The position numbers and the translations under genes were made by a program. Source: JAVKEN01 sp040221415 (GTDB lineage Bacteria; Pseudomonadota; Alphaproteobacteria; Rickettsiales; JABSSG01). From it: a stretch of DNA of 64,000 nt. The notes beneath the pieces were generated by a model. That model ran no database searches and was not told where the DNA came from. It worked only from the letters and a program-made list of their open reading frames with translations. Positions 35,546-43,670 of the stretch are shown here, piece by piece. Each line of letters opens with the position of its first letter. Position 1 is the first letter of the stretch. The stretch lies in assembly GCA_040221415.1 (NCBI GenBank), contig JAVKEN010000001.1:1-64000 (forward strand). The letters are read 5' to 3'.

Positions 35546-37333
35546 ATGAGTACTTCAGAAACGCACAGTAAGGACAAACATTCTAACAGATATATCATTT
35601 CAACTTTGATTGACCAATATCTTAAAAAGTACCTTGATAAGCTTATTTTATCATTAATTCTTATGGTTGTTATAGCGAGTACTACTGCCTTTAATGTTTG
35701 GTTGATTAAGCCTGCATTAGATGGAATATTTATTAGTAAAAATTATCAGTTGTTAATGATAATACCTATGCTTGTAATTATCACTTCCATTATCAAGGGT
35801 ATAGCCGCTTTTTATCAGAATTTTCTGATTAAGTTTGTAGGCCAATCTATTGTAAATGACATGCAACTAAAATTGTATCGGCATTTAATTTATGCTGACA
35901 TGAATTTTCTAGAAAAAAATTCTTCAGGCAAATTAATTTCACATTTCACTAACGACATTACGAACTTAAGAAATTCAGTAGCTAATATTGTAACAAATTT
36001 AGTTAGAGAGCTGCTTACTGTGATCTTCTTGATAGCAGTAATGCTGTACAATGATACGACTCTATCTATGTTGACTCTTGTTGTCTTTCCATTAGCCATT
36101 TTACCAATTCTAAGAATGGGCAAAAGAATAAAAAAAATATCTGGGAAAACGCAACATGAGTTAGGCTCATATACAAGCCAACTAGATGAAGTTTTTAAAA
36201 ACATTAGAGTAGTAAAGTCTTTTACTTCTGAGAAACATGAGGTGTCTGTCTCTGAGAAGAAATTATCACAAATTTTAGAATATTACAGGAAATCAATAAG
36301 AACGGATTCACTAACTTCTCCTATAATGGAACTTCTTGGTGGGGTTGCTATAGCATTGGTCATTTGGTATGGAGGAACACAAGTGCTAAATAGCAGCACA
36401 AGCGCTGGGAGCTTTTTCTCATTTATAGCTGCTTTAATGAGTATATATAAACCTATAAAAAGCTTAGCCGATATTAATATTACAATACAATCTGGACTGG
36501 CTTCTGCGAAAAGAGTGTTGAGTATACTTGATCAAGATTTTCATAATGATCATTGCCCATCAAGAAAAAAGGAAATTAAAGTATTGAGAGGAAAAATTGA
36601 ATTTAACCAGATCACATATGGACATACAAAAAACTCTTCTACTGTTGAAAACTTGTCTTTCCTTATAAAACCACAAACGTGTGTAGCTCTAGTTGGTGAA
36701 TCTGGAAGTGGAAAATCAACGATAATAGATCTTTTACTTAGTTTTTATAACCCTGAAAGTGGTAAGATTTTGATTGACGGTCAAGATATATCCAAAGTTA
36801 ATGTTAGGTCTCTAAGAAAAAATATTTCTCTTGTAAATCAAGATGCAATGCTTTTTGATCTTTCTATAAAGGACAACATCAGATACGGTAATTTTAAAGC
36901 TTCAGATAAAGAAATTATCGCTGCAGCAAAAGAAGCAGATGCCCATAAATTTATTGAGAGTTTACCTATGGGTTATGATACACGAACTGGGCAAGCTGGT
37001 GTAAGTTTGTCAGGTGGACAAAGACAAAGGATTTGTATAGCAAGGGCTGTTCTGAAAAAAAGTCCTATCTTAATCTTTGATGAAGCTACATCTTCTTTAG
37101 ATCAAATATCAGAGTATAAAATCCAAGACACAATTGAGAAATTAAAACAGAAACATACAATTATTGTGGTTGCGCACAGACTATCTACCATACAAAAGGC
37201 GGATGTTATTTTTGTTTTGAAGAAGGGGAATATTTGTGAACAAGGAACTCATTCAGAACTAATTGCTAGAAATGGTGAGTATTATAAGCTATATAATAGA
37301 CAATCAAAACTTAAAAAAGGTAGTAAATTATGA
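35546..37333 (+). CDS. msbA: Lipid A flippase-type ABC transporter MsbA
   Basis: Half-transporter of 595 residues with a six-helix membrane domain (about 30-320) and a C-terminal ATPase: Walker A ALVGESGSGKSTIIDLLL, signature VSLSGGQRQRICIARAVL, Walker B PILIFDEATSSLD and switch VVAHRLSTIQ. The membrane domain contains WLIKPALDGIF and the FLEKNSSGKLISHFTND coupling segment common to MsbA homologues. It would flip lipid A-core across the inner membrane. The stop overlaps yajC by four bases (ATGA). An unrelated half-ABC exporter cannot be fully excluded. Confidence 0.87.
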   Translation: MSTSETHSKDKHSNRYIISTLIDQYLKKYLDKLILSLILMVVIASTTAFNVWLIKPALDGIFISKNYQLLMIIPMLVIITSIIKGIAAFYQNFLIKFVGQSIVNDMQLKLYRHLIYADMNFLEKNSSGKLISHFTNDITNLRNSVANIVTNLVRELLTVIFLIAVMLYNDTTLSMLTLVVFPLAILPILRMGKRIKKISGKTQHELGSYTSQLDEVFKNIRVVKSFTSEKHEVSVSEKKLSQILEYYRKSIRTDSLTSPIMELLGGVAIALVIWYGGTQVLNSSTSAGSFFSFIAALMSIYKPIKSLADINITIQSGLASAKRVLSILDQDFHNDHCPSRKKEIKVLRGKIEFNQITYGHTKNSSTVENLSFLIKPQTCVALVGESGSGKSTIIDLLLSFYNPESGKILIDGQDISKVNVRSLRKNISLVNQDAMLFDLSIKDNIRYGNFKASDKEIIAAAKEADAHKFIESLPMGYDTRTGQAGVSLSGGQRQRICIARAVLKKSPILIFDEATSSLDQISEYKIQDTIEKLKQKHTIIVVAHRLSTIQKADVIFVLKKGNICEQGTHSELIARNGEYYKLYNRQSKLKKGSKL

Positions 37334-37662
37334 GAAATGCAATAGCAGAACAAATTGTTGACACAGCTCAAGACAATCCGAACTCTTTCACAGCTTTTAT
37401 TCCTTTAATTCTTATTTTTGTGATTTTCTATTTTTTGATTATTAGACCACAAGTAAAAAAACAAAAAGAGCAGAAAGACTTAGCTAATTCACTGAAAAAA
37501 GGTGATAGAGTCATTTTTGCAGGTGGTATTTTGGGCACAGTTTCTAACTCAAAAGATGAGACCTATTTCGAGGTTGAAATAGCAAATGGAGCCAATATAA
37601 AAGCTTTAAAATCAAGCATCGTTTCATTGGATTCAACACAACACCCAAAAAAGAAAAAATAG
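37330..37662 (+). CDS. yajC: Sec translocon accessory protein YajC
   Basis: 110 residues with one membrane helix (about 20-40, FIPLILIFVIFYFLIIRPQ) followed by KKQKEQKDLANSLKKGDRV and a beta-rich cytosolic part (FAGGILGTVSN), the standard YajC pattern. It associates with SecD/SecF and YidC. It overlaps msbA by four bases and is one base upstream of secD. Confidence 0.95.
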   Translation: MRNAIAEQIVDTAQDNPNSFTAFIPLILIFVIFYFLIIRPQVKKQKEQKDLANSLKKGDRVIFAGGILGTVSNSKDETYFEVEIANGANIKALKSSIVSLDSTQHPKKKK

Positions 37663-37663
37663 C

Positions 37664-39184
37664 ATGCTTTCTTTTAAGTTCTGGAAGGGGTTGATTACTA
37701 TTCTATCGTGCATACTGGGTTTAATTTATTTTATCCCCAATGTAGTTGATAACAAATTTGCTTCCTTCTTCCCCGATAAAAGTATTAATTACGGGCTTGA
37801 TTTAAGAGGCGGAAGTCAGTTGCTACTGAAAATAGATTTTGATAAATATTTACAAGATCAGTTTTTGACAAACTCTAGCTTGTTAAAAAGGGAGCTGCGA
37901 AGAAACAAAATAGGTTTTAGTAACTTTGTATCTAACACGTCTTCTATAAGATTTAATCTTATACAGGCAGAAAACAATAAGAATTTGTCTAAGATTATCA
38001 AAAATTTAAATAGAGACTATAAACTTAATGTTCATGAAAATAGAGCTGAAATATATTTTACTAATGACTCTCTTGAAAAAATTCGTGATACTTTAATTGA
38101 ACAGTCCAGAGAAATCATTCGCCTTAGAATTGATGAGTCAGGAACATTAGACCCTTCCATTCAACGTCAAGGAAAACAAAACATACTCTTACAAGTACCA
38201 GGGCTAACAGACCCTAAAAAAATTAAGAGTCTTCTGGGTACAACGGCAAAATTAAGCTTCCATATTGTGCATGACATACAAGAGTATAACAATAGCAGAC
38301 TAGCTCCTGTGGGATATAAGCAAGTACCTAACATAACAAAAAATTTATACTACATTGTTAAAAATTCTTCATTGCTAACAGGTGACCTTTTAAATAACGC
38401 AAGCTCATCTATCCAGAACGGCATGCATGTAGTGTCATTTGAGTTTAACAAAGTTGGCGCCAGAATTTTTGGTGAGCTGACTAAGAAAAATCCTGGTAAA
38501 CAATTAGCGATTGTAATTGATGATAAGATCATTAGTGCTCCAGCAATAAATGAACCTATTATGGGAGGAAACGGAGTAATACAGGGAAACTTTACTGCCC
38601 AATCTGCTAGCGAACTTGCACTTCTATTAAGAGCTGGAGCATTACCTGCACCACTAAAAATTATAGAGGAGAGGACTGTAGGACCAACCCTAGGTCAAGA
38701 TTCTATTACTAAAGGAAAAGAAGCTTCTATATACGCAATTGTTGCGGTGGTAATTTTAATGATAGCACTATATGGGTTATATGGAATATTTGCAAGCATA
38801 GCCCTTGCCTTTAACTTAGTTTTTCTTATTGCTGCGATCACTATTCTTCAAGCAACTCTGACATTACCTGGAATAGCTGGCGTCGTTCTGACAATGGGAA
38901 TGGCTGTTGATGCAAACGTGCTAATCTTTGAAAGGATCAAAGAGGAGCTAGAGAGCTCTAATTCAACAAAATATTCTGTCAATCGTGGTTTTGATAAAGC
39001 TTATTCAACAATTATAGATTCAAACATTACAACTTTAATCGCAGCATTTTTTCTTTATATTTTTGGAACTGGGGTCGTCAAAAGTTTTGCAGTTACTCTG
39101 ACAATAGGGATTACAGCCTCTATGTTCACTGCAATTACATTAACAAAATATATGATCACCACCTGGTATAAAGCGAAGAATTAA
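37664..39184 (+). CDS. secD: Protein translocase subunit SecD
   Basis: 506 residues. One N-terminal helix, NYGLDLRGGSQLLLKI, the periplasmic P1 domain with DPSIQRQGKQNILLQVPGL, then five C-terminal helices beginning ALPAPLKIIEERTVGPTLGQ and containing GMAVDANVLIFERIKEE, the RND-type proton-path motif. SecD uses the proton gradient to pull preproteins to the periplasm with SecF. secF, normally next, is not here: trmB follows after four bases. Confidence 0.95.
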   Translation: MLSFKFWKGLITILSCILGLIYFIPNVVDNKFASFFPDKSINYGLDLRGGSQLLLKIDFDKYLQDQFLTNSSLLKRELRRNKIGFSNFVSNTSSIRFNLIQAENNKNLSKIIKNLNRDYKLNVHENRAEIYFTNDSLEKIRDTLIEQSREIIRLRIDESGTLDPSIQRQGKQNILLQVPGLTDPKKIKSLLGTTAKLSFHIVHDIQEYNNSRLAPVGYKQVPNITKNLYYIVKNSSLLTGDLLNNASSSIQNGMHVVSFEFNKVGARIFGELTKKNPGKQLAIVIDDKIISAPAINEPIMGGNGVIQGNFTAQSASELALLLRAGALPAPLKIIEERTVGPTLGQDSITKGKEASIYAIVAVVILMIALYGLYGIFASIALAFNLVFLIAAITILQATLTLPGIAGVVLTMGMAVDANVLIFERIKEELESSNSTKYSVNRGFDKAYSTIIDSNITTLIAAFFLYIFGTGVVKSFAVTLTIGITASMFTAITLTKYMITTWYKAKN

Positions 39185-39188
39185 ATTC

Positions 39189-39824
39189 ATGTCACAACAA
39201 GAATTCTTACTCTCCTTTGCGAGACGTATAGGAAAACGTTTATCTCCACTAAAAAAGAATTTCCTAGATCGTGAGCTAAAAAAAAGATCAATTAACAACT
39301 TGGATCTGACCTCAAAAAAGCAAACCGTATTAGAAATAGGATCTGGAATGGGGGACTTTTTATCAGTCTTATCTCGTAAGAACCCTAATATCAACTTTAT
39401 TGCGAGTGAACCATATTTAAACGGGATAGTTAGTTTATTAGAAAAAAGTGATTCCTCTAAAAACTTATATATTTGGCCAGATGATGTGCGGCTTCTTATA
39501 AAGAAAATTCCTGACCAATGTTTAGATTTAGTATATATTTTATTTCCAGATCCTTGGCCAAGAAAGAACCAACAAAAAAGAAGGCTTGTTAGCCAATATC
39601 TATTAAAAATTTTACACCCAAAACTAAAGCATAATTCTTCAATTAAAATTGCAACCGACGATCCAAACTATGCGAAATGGATTATTTTGAAGTTTATAGG
39701 TTCCAAGAGTTTTATTTGGAAGCAAAGCAAGAACTTTCTGGATGAATTTGAAGAATTTACCCAAACCAAATATTACAAAAGATCTCTTCATAAACCATAT
39801 TTCCTGGAGTTTTCTAAGATTTAG
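39189..39824 (+). CDS. trmB: tRNA (guanine-N7-)-methyltransferase TrmB
   Basis: 211 residues. SAM-binding motif VLEIGSGMGDFLSVLSRKNP, acidic ASEPY, and the family signature ILFPDPWPRKNQQKRRLV containing the catalytic region that makes m7G46 in tRNA. IKIATDDPNYAKW follows, also characteristic. It is the last gene of msbA-yajC-secD-trmB and its last 11 bases overlap the end of bolA on the other strand. Confidence 0.95.
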   Translation: MSQQEFLLSFARRIGKRLSPLKKNFLDRELKKRSINNLDLTSKKQTVLEIGSGMGDFLSVLSRKNPNINFIASEPYLNGIVSLLEKSDSSKNLYIWPDDVRLLIKKIPDQCLDLVYILFPDPWPRKNQQKRRLVSQYLLKILHPKLKHNSSIKIATDDPNYAKWIILKFIGSKSFIWKQSKNFLDEFEEFTQTKYYKRSLHKPYFLEFSKI

Positions 39825-40089
39825 ACTGGTATTCATCAGGCGTAAACGACTTTATCTTTAAAGCATGCAATGAACCTTTTAACTCTTCAGATAAAGTTTG
39901 ATATATAATTTTATGCCGCTCTATCTTGGATACATTATGAAATTTCTGAGAAACAATTAAAATATCAAAGTGGCTTTCACCTGAATTGTCATACCCAGAG
40001 TGACCTCTATGCTCTTCACTAAAATTTATAACTTTTATCTCTAAAGGATTTAGGGCCTTTATCAATTTAAGCTCTATTTTCTCTTTCAT
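39814..40089 (-). CDS. bolA: BolA family protein (first copy)
   Basis: 91 residues with the BolA fold: HRGHSGYDNSGESHFDILIV, then RHKIIYQTLSEELKGSLHAL, matching the H-x-H/N ... SHF and LHAL signatures. BolA proteins partner with CGFS glutaredoxins in iron-sulfur and iron regulation; such a glutaredoxin and a second BolA are at 46683-47245. It overlaps the ruvC stop by four bases and ends inside trmB's last codons on the opposite strand. Confidence 0.92.
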   Translation of the reverse strand: MKEKIELKLIKALNPLEIKVINFSEEHRGHSGYDNSGESHFDILIVSQKFHNVSKIERHKIIYQTLSEELKGSLHALKIKSFTPDEYQSKS

Positions 40090-40565
40090 AAACCACCACT
40101 ACAGTTTGAATGAGAGATAGCTACTGCCAATGCATCTGATTCATCTTCAGTTTTTGGGCTTGCAGATGGCAATAACGTCTTTAGCATAAACATTATCTGT
40201 TGTTTATCAGCAGATCCAGACCCTACTATAGCCTTCTTTACATATTTAGCTGAGTATTCGTAAACTGGAACATCATGGTTTGTTGCAGCAATAATCGCTG
40301 AGGCTCTTGCATAGCCTAGCTTTAATGAGCTTTGAGGATTTTTGTTCACAAAAGTTTCTTCTATGGCAAAATCATCTGGTTTATGCTTGATAATAATTTC
40401 ACAAATTTTTTTATAGATAATGCTTATTCTCAGTGGCAACTTTTCTGTTGGCTTTGTGTGTACAGTACCACTATCTAAATAACTTATCTGAGAGCCATGA
40501 AATTGAATGACTCCCCAACCTGTATGGTTTAAACCTGGGTCGATTCCTAAAATTATCTTATGCAT
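40086..40565 (-). CDS. ruvC: Crossover junction endodeoxyribonuclease RuvC
   Basis: Holliday-junction resolvase, about 159 residues. Catalytic acids are visible in ILGIDPGLNHTGWGVI (Asp), AIEETFVNKNPQSSLKLG (Glu), and the C-terminal KTEDESDALAVAISH (Glu/Asp pair). The ATG at 40565 overlaps the yebC stop by eight bases; a TTG upstream is disfavoured. ruvA and ruvB, which usually follow in alphaproteobacteria, are not here; bolA follows. Confidence 0.95.
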   Translation of the reverse strand: MHKIILGIDPGLNHTGWGVIQFHGSQISYLDSGTVHTKPTEKLPLRISIIYKKICEIIIKHKPDDFAIEETFVNKNPQSSLKLGYARASAIIAATNHDVPVYEYSAKYVKKAIVGSGSADKQQIMFMLKTLLPSASPKTEDESDALAVAISHSNCSGGL

Positions 40566-41316
40566 TACTTGCAAATTTTTTGATTAATTCTTTAGAAAAC
40601 TTGTGATTACCAGTGACATATTGCACATCATCATTATCTTCTAAGTGCTCAATTAAGTGCAAAATTTTCTCAGCAGTTTCTAAATCGCTTATTTCAACAG
40701 GATTCTTTTCTTTCCAGCTTAAACGAGATTCATTAGGCTCACCAAATTTCTTTTCTAAAAAGGTTCTAACATCATTAAAGTCATTAGCAGATGCGTATAT
40801 TACATGCTCTCCGTCGTCAGATTCGCATTCTCTAGCGCCCGCTTCTATTGCAACTTCTAACATGTCTTCTTCATCAATCTCTAGTTTGCTGTAAATAATA
40901 ATACCTACTCTATCAAACATAAAGATAACACTGCCAGGCTCTGCAATACTAGCTCCAGCTTTATTTATAATGGTTTTTACATCTGATACTGTTCTATTTC
41001 TATTGTCAGTAAGGCCGTCAATAATAAGAGCGGCTCCCCCAAAAGCGTAACACTCATATCTAACTTCTTCAAAATTGTCTCCATCTTGAGATGCTGCAGC
41101 TTTCTTGATAGCATTATCAATACGATCTTTAGGTAAGTTCTCAGCTTTTGCATTCGTAATAGCAGCTCTCAATCTTGGATTAAACTCTGGATCAGGTTGG
41201 CCTAGCTTTGTAGCTGTGGTGATTTCTCGAATGAGCTTAGTAAATTTCTTTGCCCTTTTTGCATCTTGTGCACCTTTGCGATGCATAATATTTTTAAACT
41301 TAGAATGCCCAGCCAT
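40558..41316 (-). CDS. yebC: YebC/PmpR family regulatory protein
   Basis: 252 residues: MAGHSKFKNIMHRKGAQDAK at the N-terminus, FTKLIREITTATKLG, and domain 2/3 signatures NLPKDRIDNAIKKA and YECYAFGGAALIIDGLTDN. The family is reported to influence translation of proline-rich stretches and/or transcription; the YebC class with the full MAGHSKW-like start is usually cytosolic and sits beside ruvC, as here. It follows infA by six bases. Confidence 0.94.
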   Translation of the reverse strand: MAGHSKFKNIMHRKGAQDAKRAKKFTKLIREITTATKLGQPDPEFNPRLRAAITNAKAENLPKDRIDNAIKKAAASQDGDNFEEVRYECYAFGGAALIIDGLTDNRNRTVSDVKTIINKAGASIAEPGSVIFMFDRVGIIIYSKLEIDEEDMLEVAIEAGARECESDDGEHVIYASANDFNDVRTFLEKKFGEPNESRLSWKEKNPVEISDLETAEKILHLIEHLEDNDDVQYVTGNHKFSKELIKKFASNA

Positions 41317-41322
41317 AATACT

Positions 41323-41544
41323 TTATTTTTTATGACGCAGAATAATTCTTGCCTTTGTAAGATCATAAGGAGTCATTTCAACAGTCACTTTATCTGCAAC
41401 TAATATTCTAATCCTATTTTTTCTAATCCTACCTGAAGTATGAGCAATCACATCGTGACCATTCTCAAGTTTAACTTTAAACATCGCATTTGGAAGCAAG
41501 TCAGTTACTACTCCTTCAAACTGAATTAATTCTTCTTTTCCCAT
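41323..41544 (-). CDS. infA: Translation initiation factor IF-1
   Basis: 73 residues, one OB-fold: starts MGKEELIQFEGVVTDLLPNA, then FKVKLENGHDVIAHTSGRIRKNRIRILVADKVTVEMTPYDL (read in parts), ending ARIILRHKK. It binds the 30S A site during initiation. It heads infA-yebC-ruvC-bolA, which read as one unit with gaps of six bases or less. Confidence 0.97.
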   Translation of the reverse strand: MGKEELIQFEGVVTDLLPNAMFKVKLENGHDVIAHTSGRIRKNRIRILVADKVTVEMTPYDLTKARIILRHKK

Positions 41545-41588
41545 AAACTATCTGTATTAAATATGAGCCATAATAGCATAATTAAAAT

Positions 41589-42788
41589 TTAATATAAACT
41601 TTCTAGTTCTCTAGCGGCCGCTAAAACAGCAACTTTTGCAATAATATCATATATTTTAATCATATTTTTCTTTTGCAACTTAACCAAAGAGTCTTGAAAA
41701 TTCATAAATTGAAGCCCTGAGCTATTGAGACTTGATAAGCTATCTTTTTGCGTATTAAATCTTAGGATTCTAGAAATGATTTTTGAGTTCACTGTATAAA
41801 TCATAACTTCAGCAGGGTAATCTTTATATTTTAAATGAGAAGATATTCCCTCTTGGATAATTACTTCAGTATTTTTTGCGCCTCCTTTAATTACATCCAT
41901 TTTGTTACGAATTTTTTTATTCATTGAGTACACTTCCTCACCATCTTTAACAGTTGTAATACCCATTCCATAAGTTCCACGCTCAGCTTTAATAAAAACA
42001 TATGGAGTTTGTTTGATCCCGTGTTCTAAATACTCTTTGTTGAGGGTATAAATCATTTTATCTACCGAATTAGCAACACAATCTAACCCTAACTTTTTCT
42101 TAAAATCAATTTTTCCACAGTTTTTATATGCCGCCTGATAGTAAAATGGATCTAGTCCAAAATATCTTGAGAATTCTTTTATGGTCAAATCATATATCTC
42201 AAGATAATTGGACTTCTTACGATTAAACCACCCTGAACAAACAGTTGGAATTATAGGTTGCTTAACTTGACGAAGCTCTGCGGGAATACCGTCGGAAAAA
42301 TCATTATTTGAGACCAAAACATCAAAAACAAAATCTTCCGTTCTAATATAACCAGATTCTGTTTTAGCTGGAAAAATTGCAATCTGAATCTCTGTCTCAT
42401 TTACAATTAATTTTTCTGAATGGCTAAGACTAATTAGCTGAAAATCTATTCCTGTTTTCTCAAAAATTTTTTTTAATGCAAAAAGATTTTTAAAGTAATT
42501 CAAATTTCTAGTGTGGCTTTCAACTAGTAAACCAATTGATTTAATCTCGCTGAAATGATTGGACAAAAAATTACTTATCTCGGTTGAAGCATCAATTATT
42601 TCTTTATCATTTAAATTATTAAACCCAGCTGGGAATAAATTTGTGTCAACTGGGGCAATTTTTTGCCCATTATCTCTAATGTCAACTGAAGAATAAATAG
42701 TTGAGCCAAATTCTCTTTGATTCTTAGCAAACCAGTTAGCTAGATCTTTATCTGCGATGCTAATTATTTTTTTAAATTCTTTATGCAT
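41589..42788 (-). CDS. gshA: Glutamate-cysteine ligase, GshA (PF08886-like) type
   Basis: 399 residues. It resembles the GshA family that is distinct from the E. coli-type enzyme: NWFAKNQREFGSTIYSSVDIR near the start, VDTNLFPAGFNNL, GLLVESHTRN, and the ATP-grasp-like section VFIKAERGTYGMGITTVKDG and IIQEGISS. The protein should join glutamate and cysteine, the first step of glutathione synthesis, in the cytosol. The ATG overlaps the rsmE stop by eight bases; the rsmE-gshA pairing is common in proteobacteria. gshB is not in the window. Confidence 0.82.
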   Translation of the reverse strand: MHKEFKKIISIADKDLANWFAKNQREFGSTIYSSVDIRDNGQKIAPVDTNLFPAGFNNLNDKEIIDASTEISNFLSNHFSEIKSIGLLVESHTRNLNYFKNLFALKKIFEKTGIDFQLISLSHSEKLIVNETEIQIAIFPAKTESGYIRTEDFVFDVLVSNNDFSDGIPAELRQVKQPIIPTVCSGWFNRKKSNYLEIYDLTIKEFSRYFGLDPFYYQAAYKNCGKIDFKKKLGLDCVANSVDKMIYTLNKEYLEHGIKQTPYVFIKAERGTYGMGITTVKDGEEVYSMNKKIRNKMDVIKGGAKNTEVIIQEGISSHLKYKDYPAEVMIYTVNSKIISRILRFNTQKDSLSSLNSSGLQFMNFQDSLVKLQKKNMIKIYDIIAKVAVLAAARELESLY

Positions 42789-43530
42789 TTTTTCTTGGAT
42801 AGTCCGTATTGCTTGTTTTGAATGAATTAAAAATTGATATTGTAAATATAACTGCAGTCTCAGCTCTTAAAATATACTGACCTAGATGCGCCGAGAAAAC
42901 ATTACTCCTGCCACTCATGTCTTCAACTTCCTTAGAATCAAACCCTCCCTCTGGACCAAAAATAAATGTATTAATGTCTGGATCCTCAGCTAAATATGAG
43001 CTGATAAATTTTTGATTATCTCGCTCATTTAAAACTATGAATTTTATATCTAAATTATCATCAATATATTCATTGATCTTTTCTATAATAGAAACTTTGG
43101 GCAAATAAATTCTTTCTGACTGCTCACAAGCAGCGATAATGTAATATTTAACTTTATCTAAATTTACCTCTCTTTTCTGCATACGCTTAGAATTGAAAAA
43201 AATTATTTCAGTCACGCCTAGCTCTGTCGCTTTCTCAACAAGCCACTTCATTCTGTCAGGTTTTATTATTGGGATTAATATCCTGATTTTCTTTAAATCT
43301 TCTACGTTGCGTAGCTTTTTAAGAATTCTCAACTCTATGTTCTTTTTATTTATCTTGATTACTTCAGCTAGGAACTCACCATTTACTTCGTTAAAAACCT
43401 TAATTTGATCCTTTTCTGAAATACGTAGAACTTTCGTTAATCTTAACAGCAAATTTTTATCAGTAATTTGCATCACTTGATTAGACATAACATCTAAATT
43501 TAAATATATTCTTCTTATATTATTGAACAT
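42781..43530 (-). CDS. rsmE: 16S rRNA (uracil(1498)-N3)-methyltransferase RsmE
   Basis: 249-residue SPOUT methyltransferase. N-terminal PUA-like domain (INKKNIELRILKKL), then IPIIKPDRMKWLVEKATELG, SERIYLPKV, and the SAM-binding knot FIFGPEGGFDSKEVEDM with LGQYILRAETAVI, all family signatures. It methylates U1498 in the ribosomal decoding region. Its start is only 14 bases from the divergent SdhAF4 gene, so the two promoters must overlap each other's coding sequence. Confidence 0.93.
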   Translation of the reverse strand: MFNNIRRIYLNLDVMSNQVMQITDKNLLLRLTKVLRISEKDQIKVFNEVNGEFLAEVIKINKKNIELRILKKLRNVEDLKKIRILIPIIKPDRMKWLVEKATELGVTEIIFFNSKRMQKREVNLDKVKYYIIAACEQSERIYLPKVSIIEKINEYIDDNLDIKFIVLNERDNQKFISSYLAEDPDINTFIFGPEGGFDSKEVEDMSGRSNVFSAHLGQYILRAETAVIFTISIFNSFKTSNTDYPRKNA

Positions 43531-43544
43531 ATACCAGAAGCTCT

Positions 43545-43670
43545 ATGGAAAAGAATAAAAAGGATGTAGGCACTCAAACGAACAGTAACGAAGAAATTGG
43601 TGGACAGAAAGGGCCTGAGCCGACAAGGTATGGTGACTGGGAAAATAAAGGAAGGGTTAGTGATTTTTAG
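43545..43670 (+). CDS. sdhAF4: SdhAF4/DUF1674 succinate dehydrogenase assembly factor, 41 residues
   Basis: An ATG at 43545 opens 41 codons ending TAG at 43670. The second half reads GPEPTRYGDWENKGRVSDF, the invariant C-terminal signature of DUF1674 proteins, the bacterial/mitochondrial SdhAF4 family that helps flavinylated SdhA join SdhB. The N-terminal half is low-complexity and charged (MEKNKKDVGTQTNSNEE), as in the family. It lies between rsmE (14 bases to its start codon) and cckA (its last 14 bases overlap the end of cckA). This family is largely alphaproteobacterial and mitochondrial among bacteria. Confidence 0.9.
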   Translation: MEKNKKDVGTQTNSNEEIGGQKGPEPTRYGDWENKGRVSDF

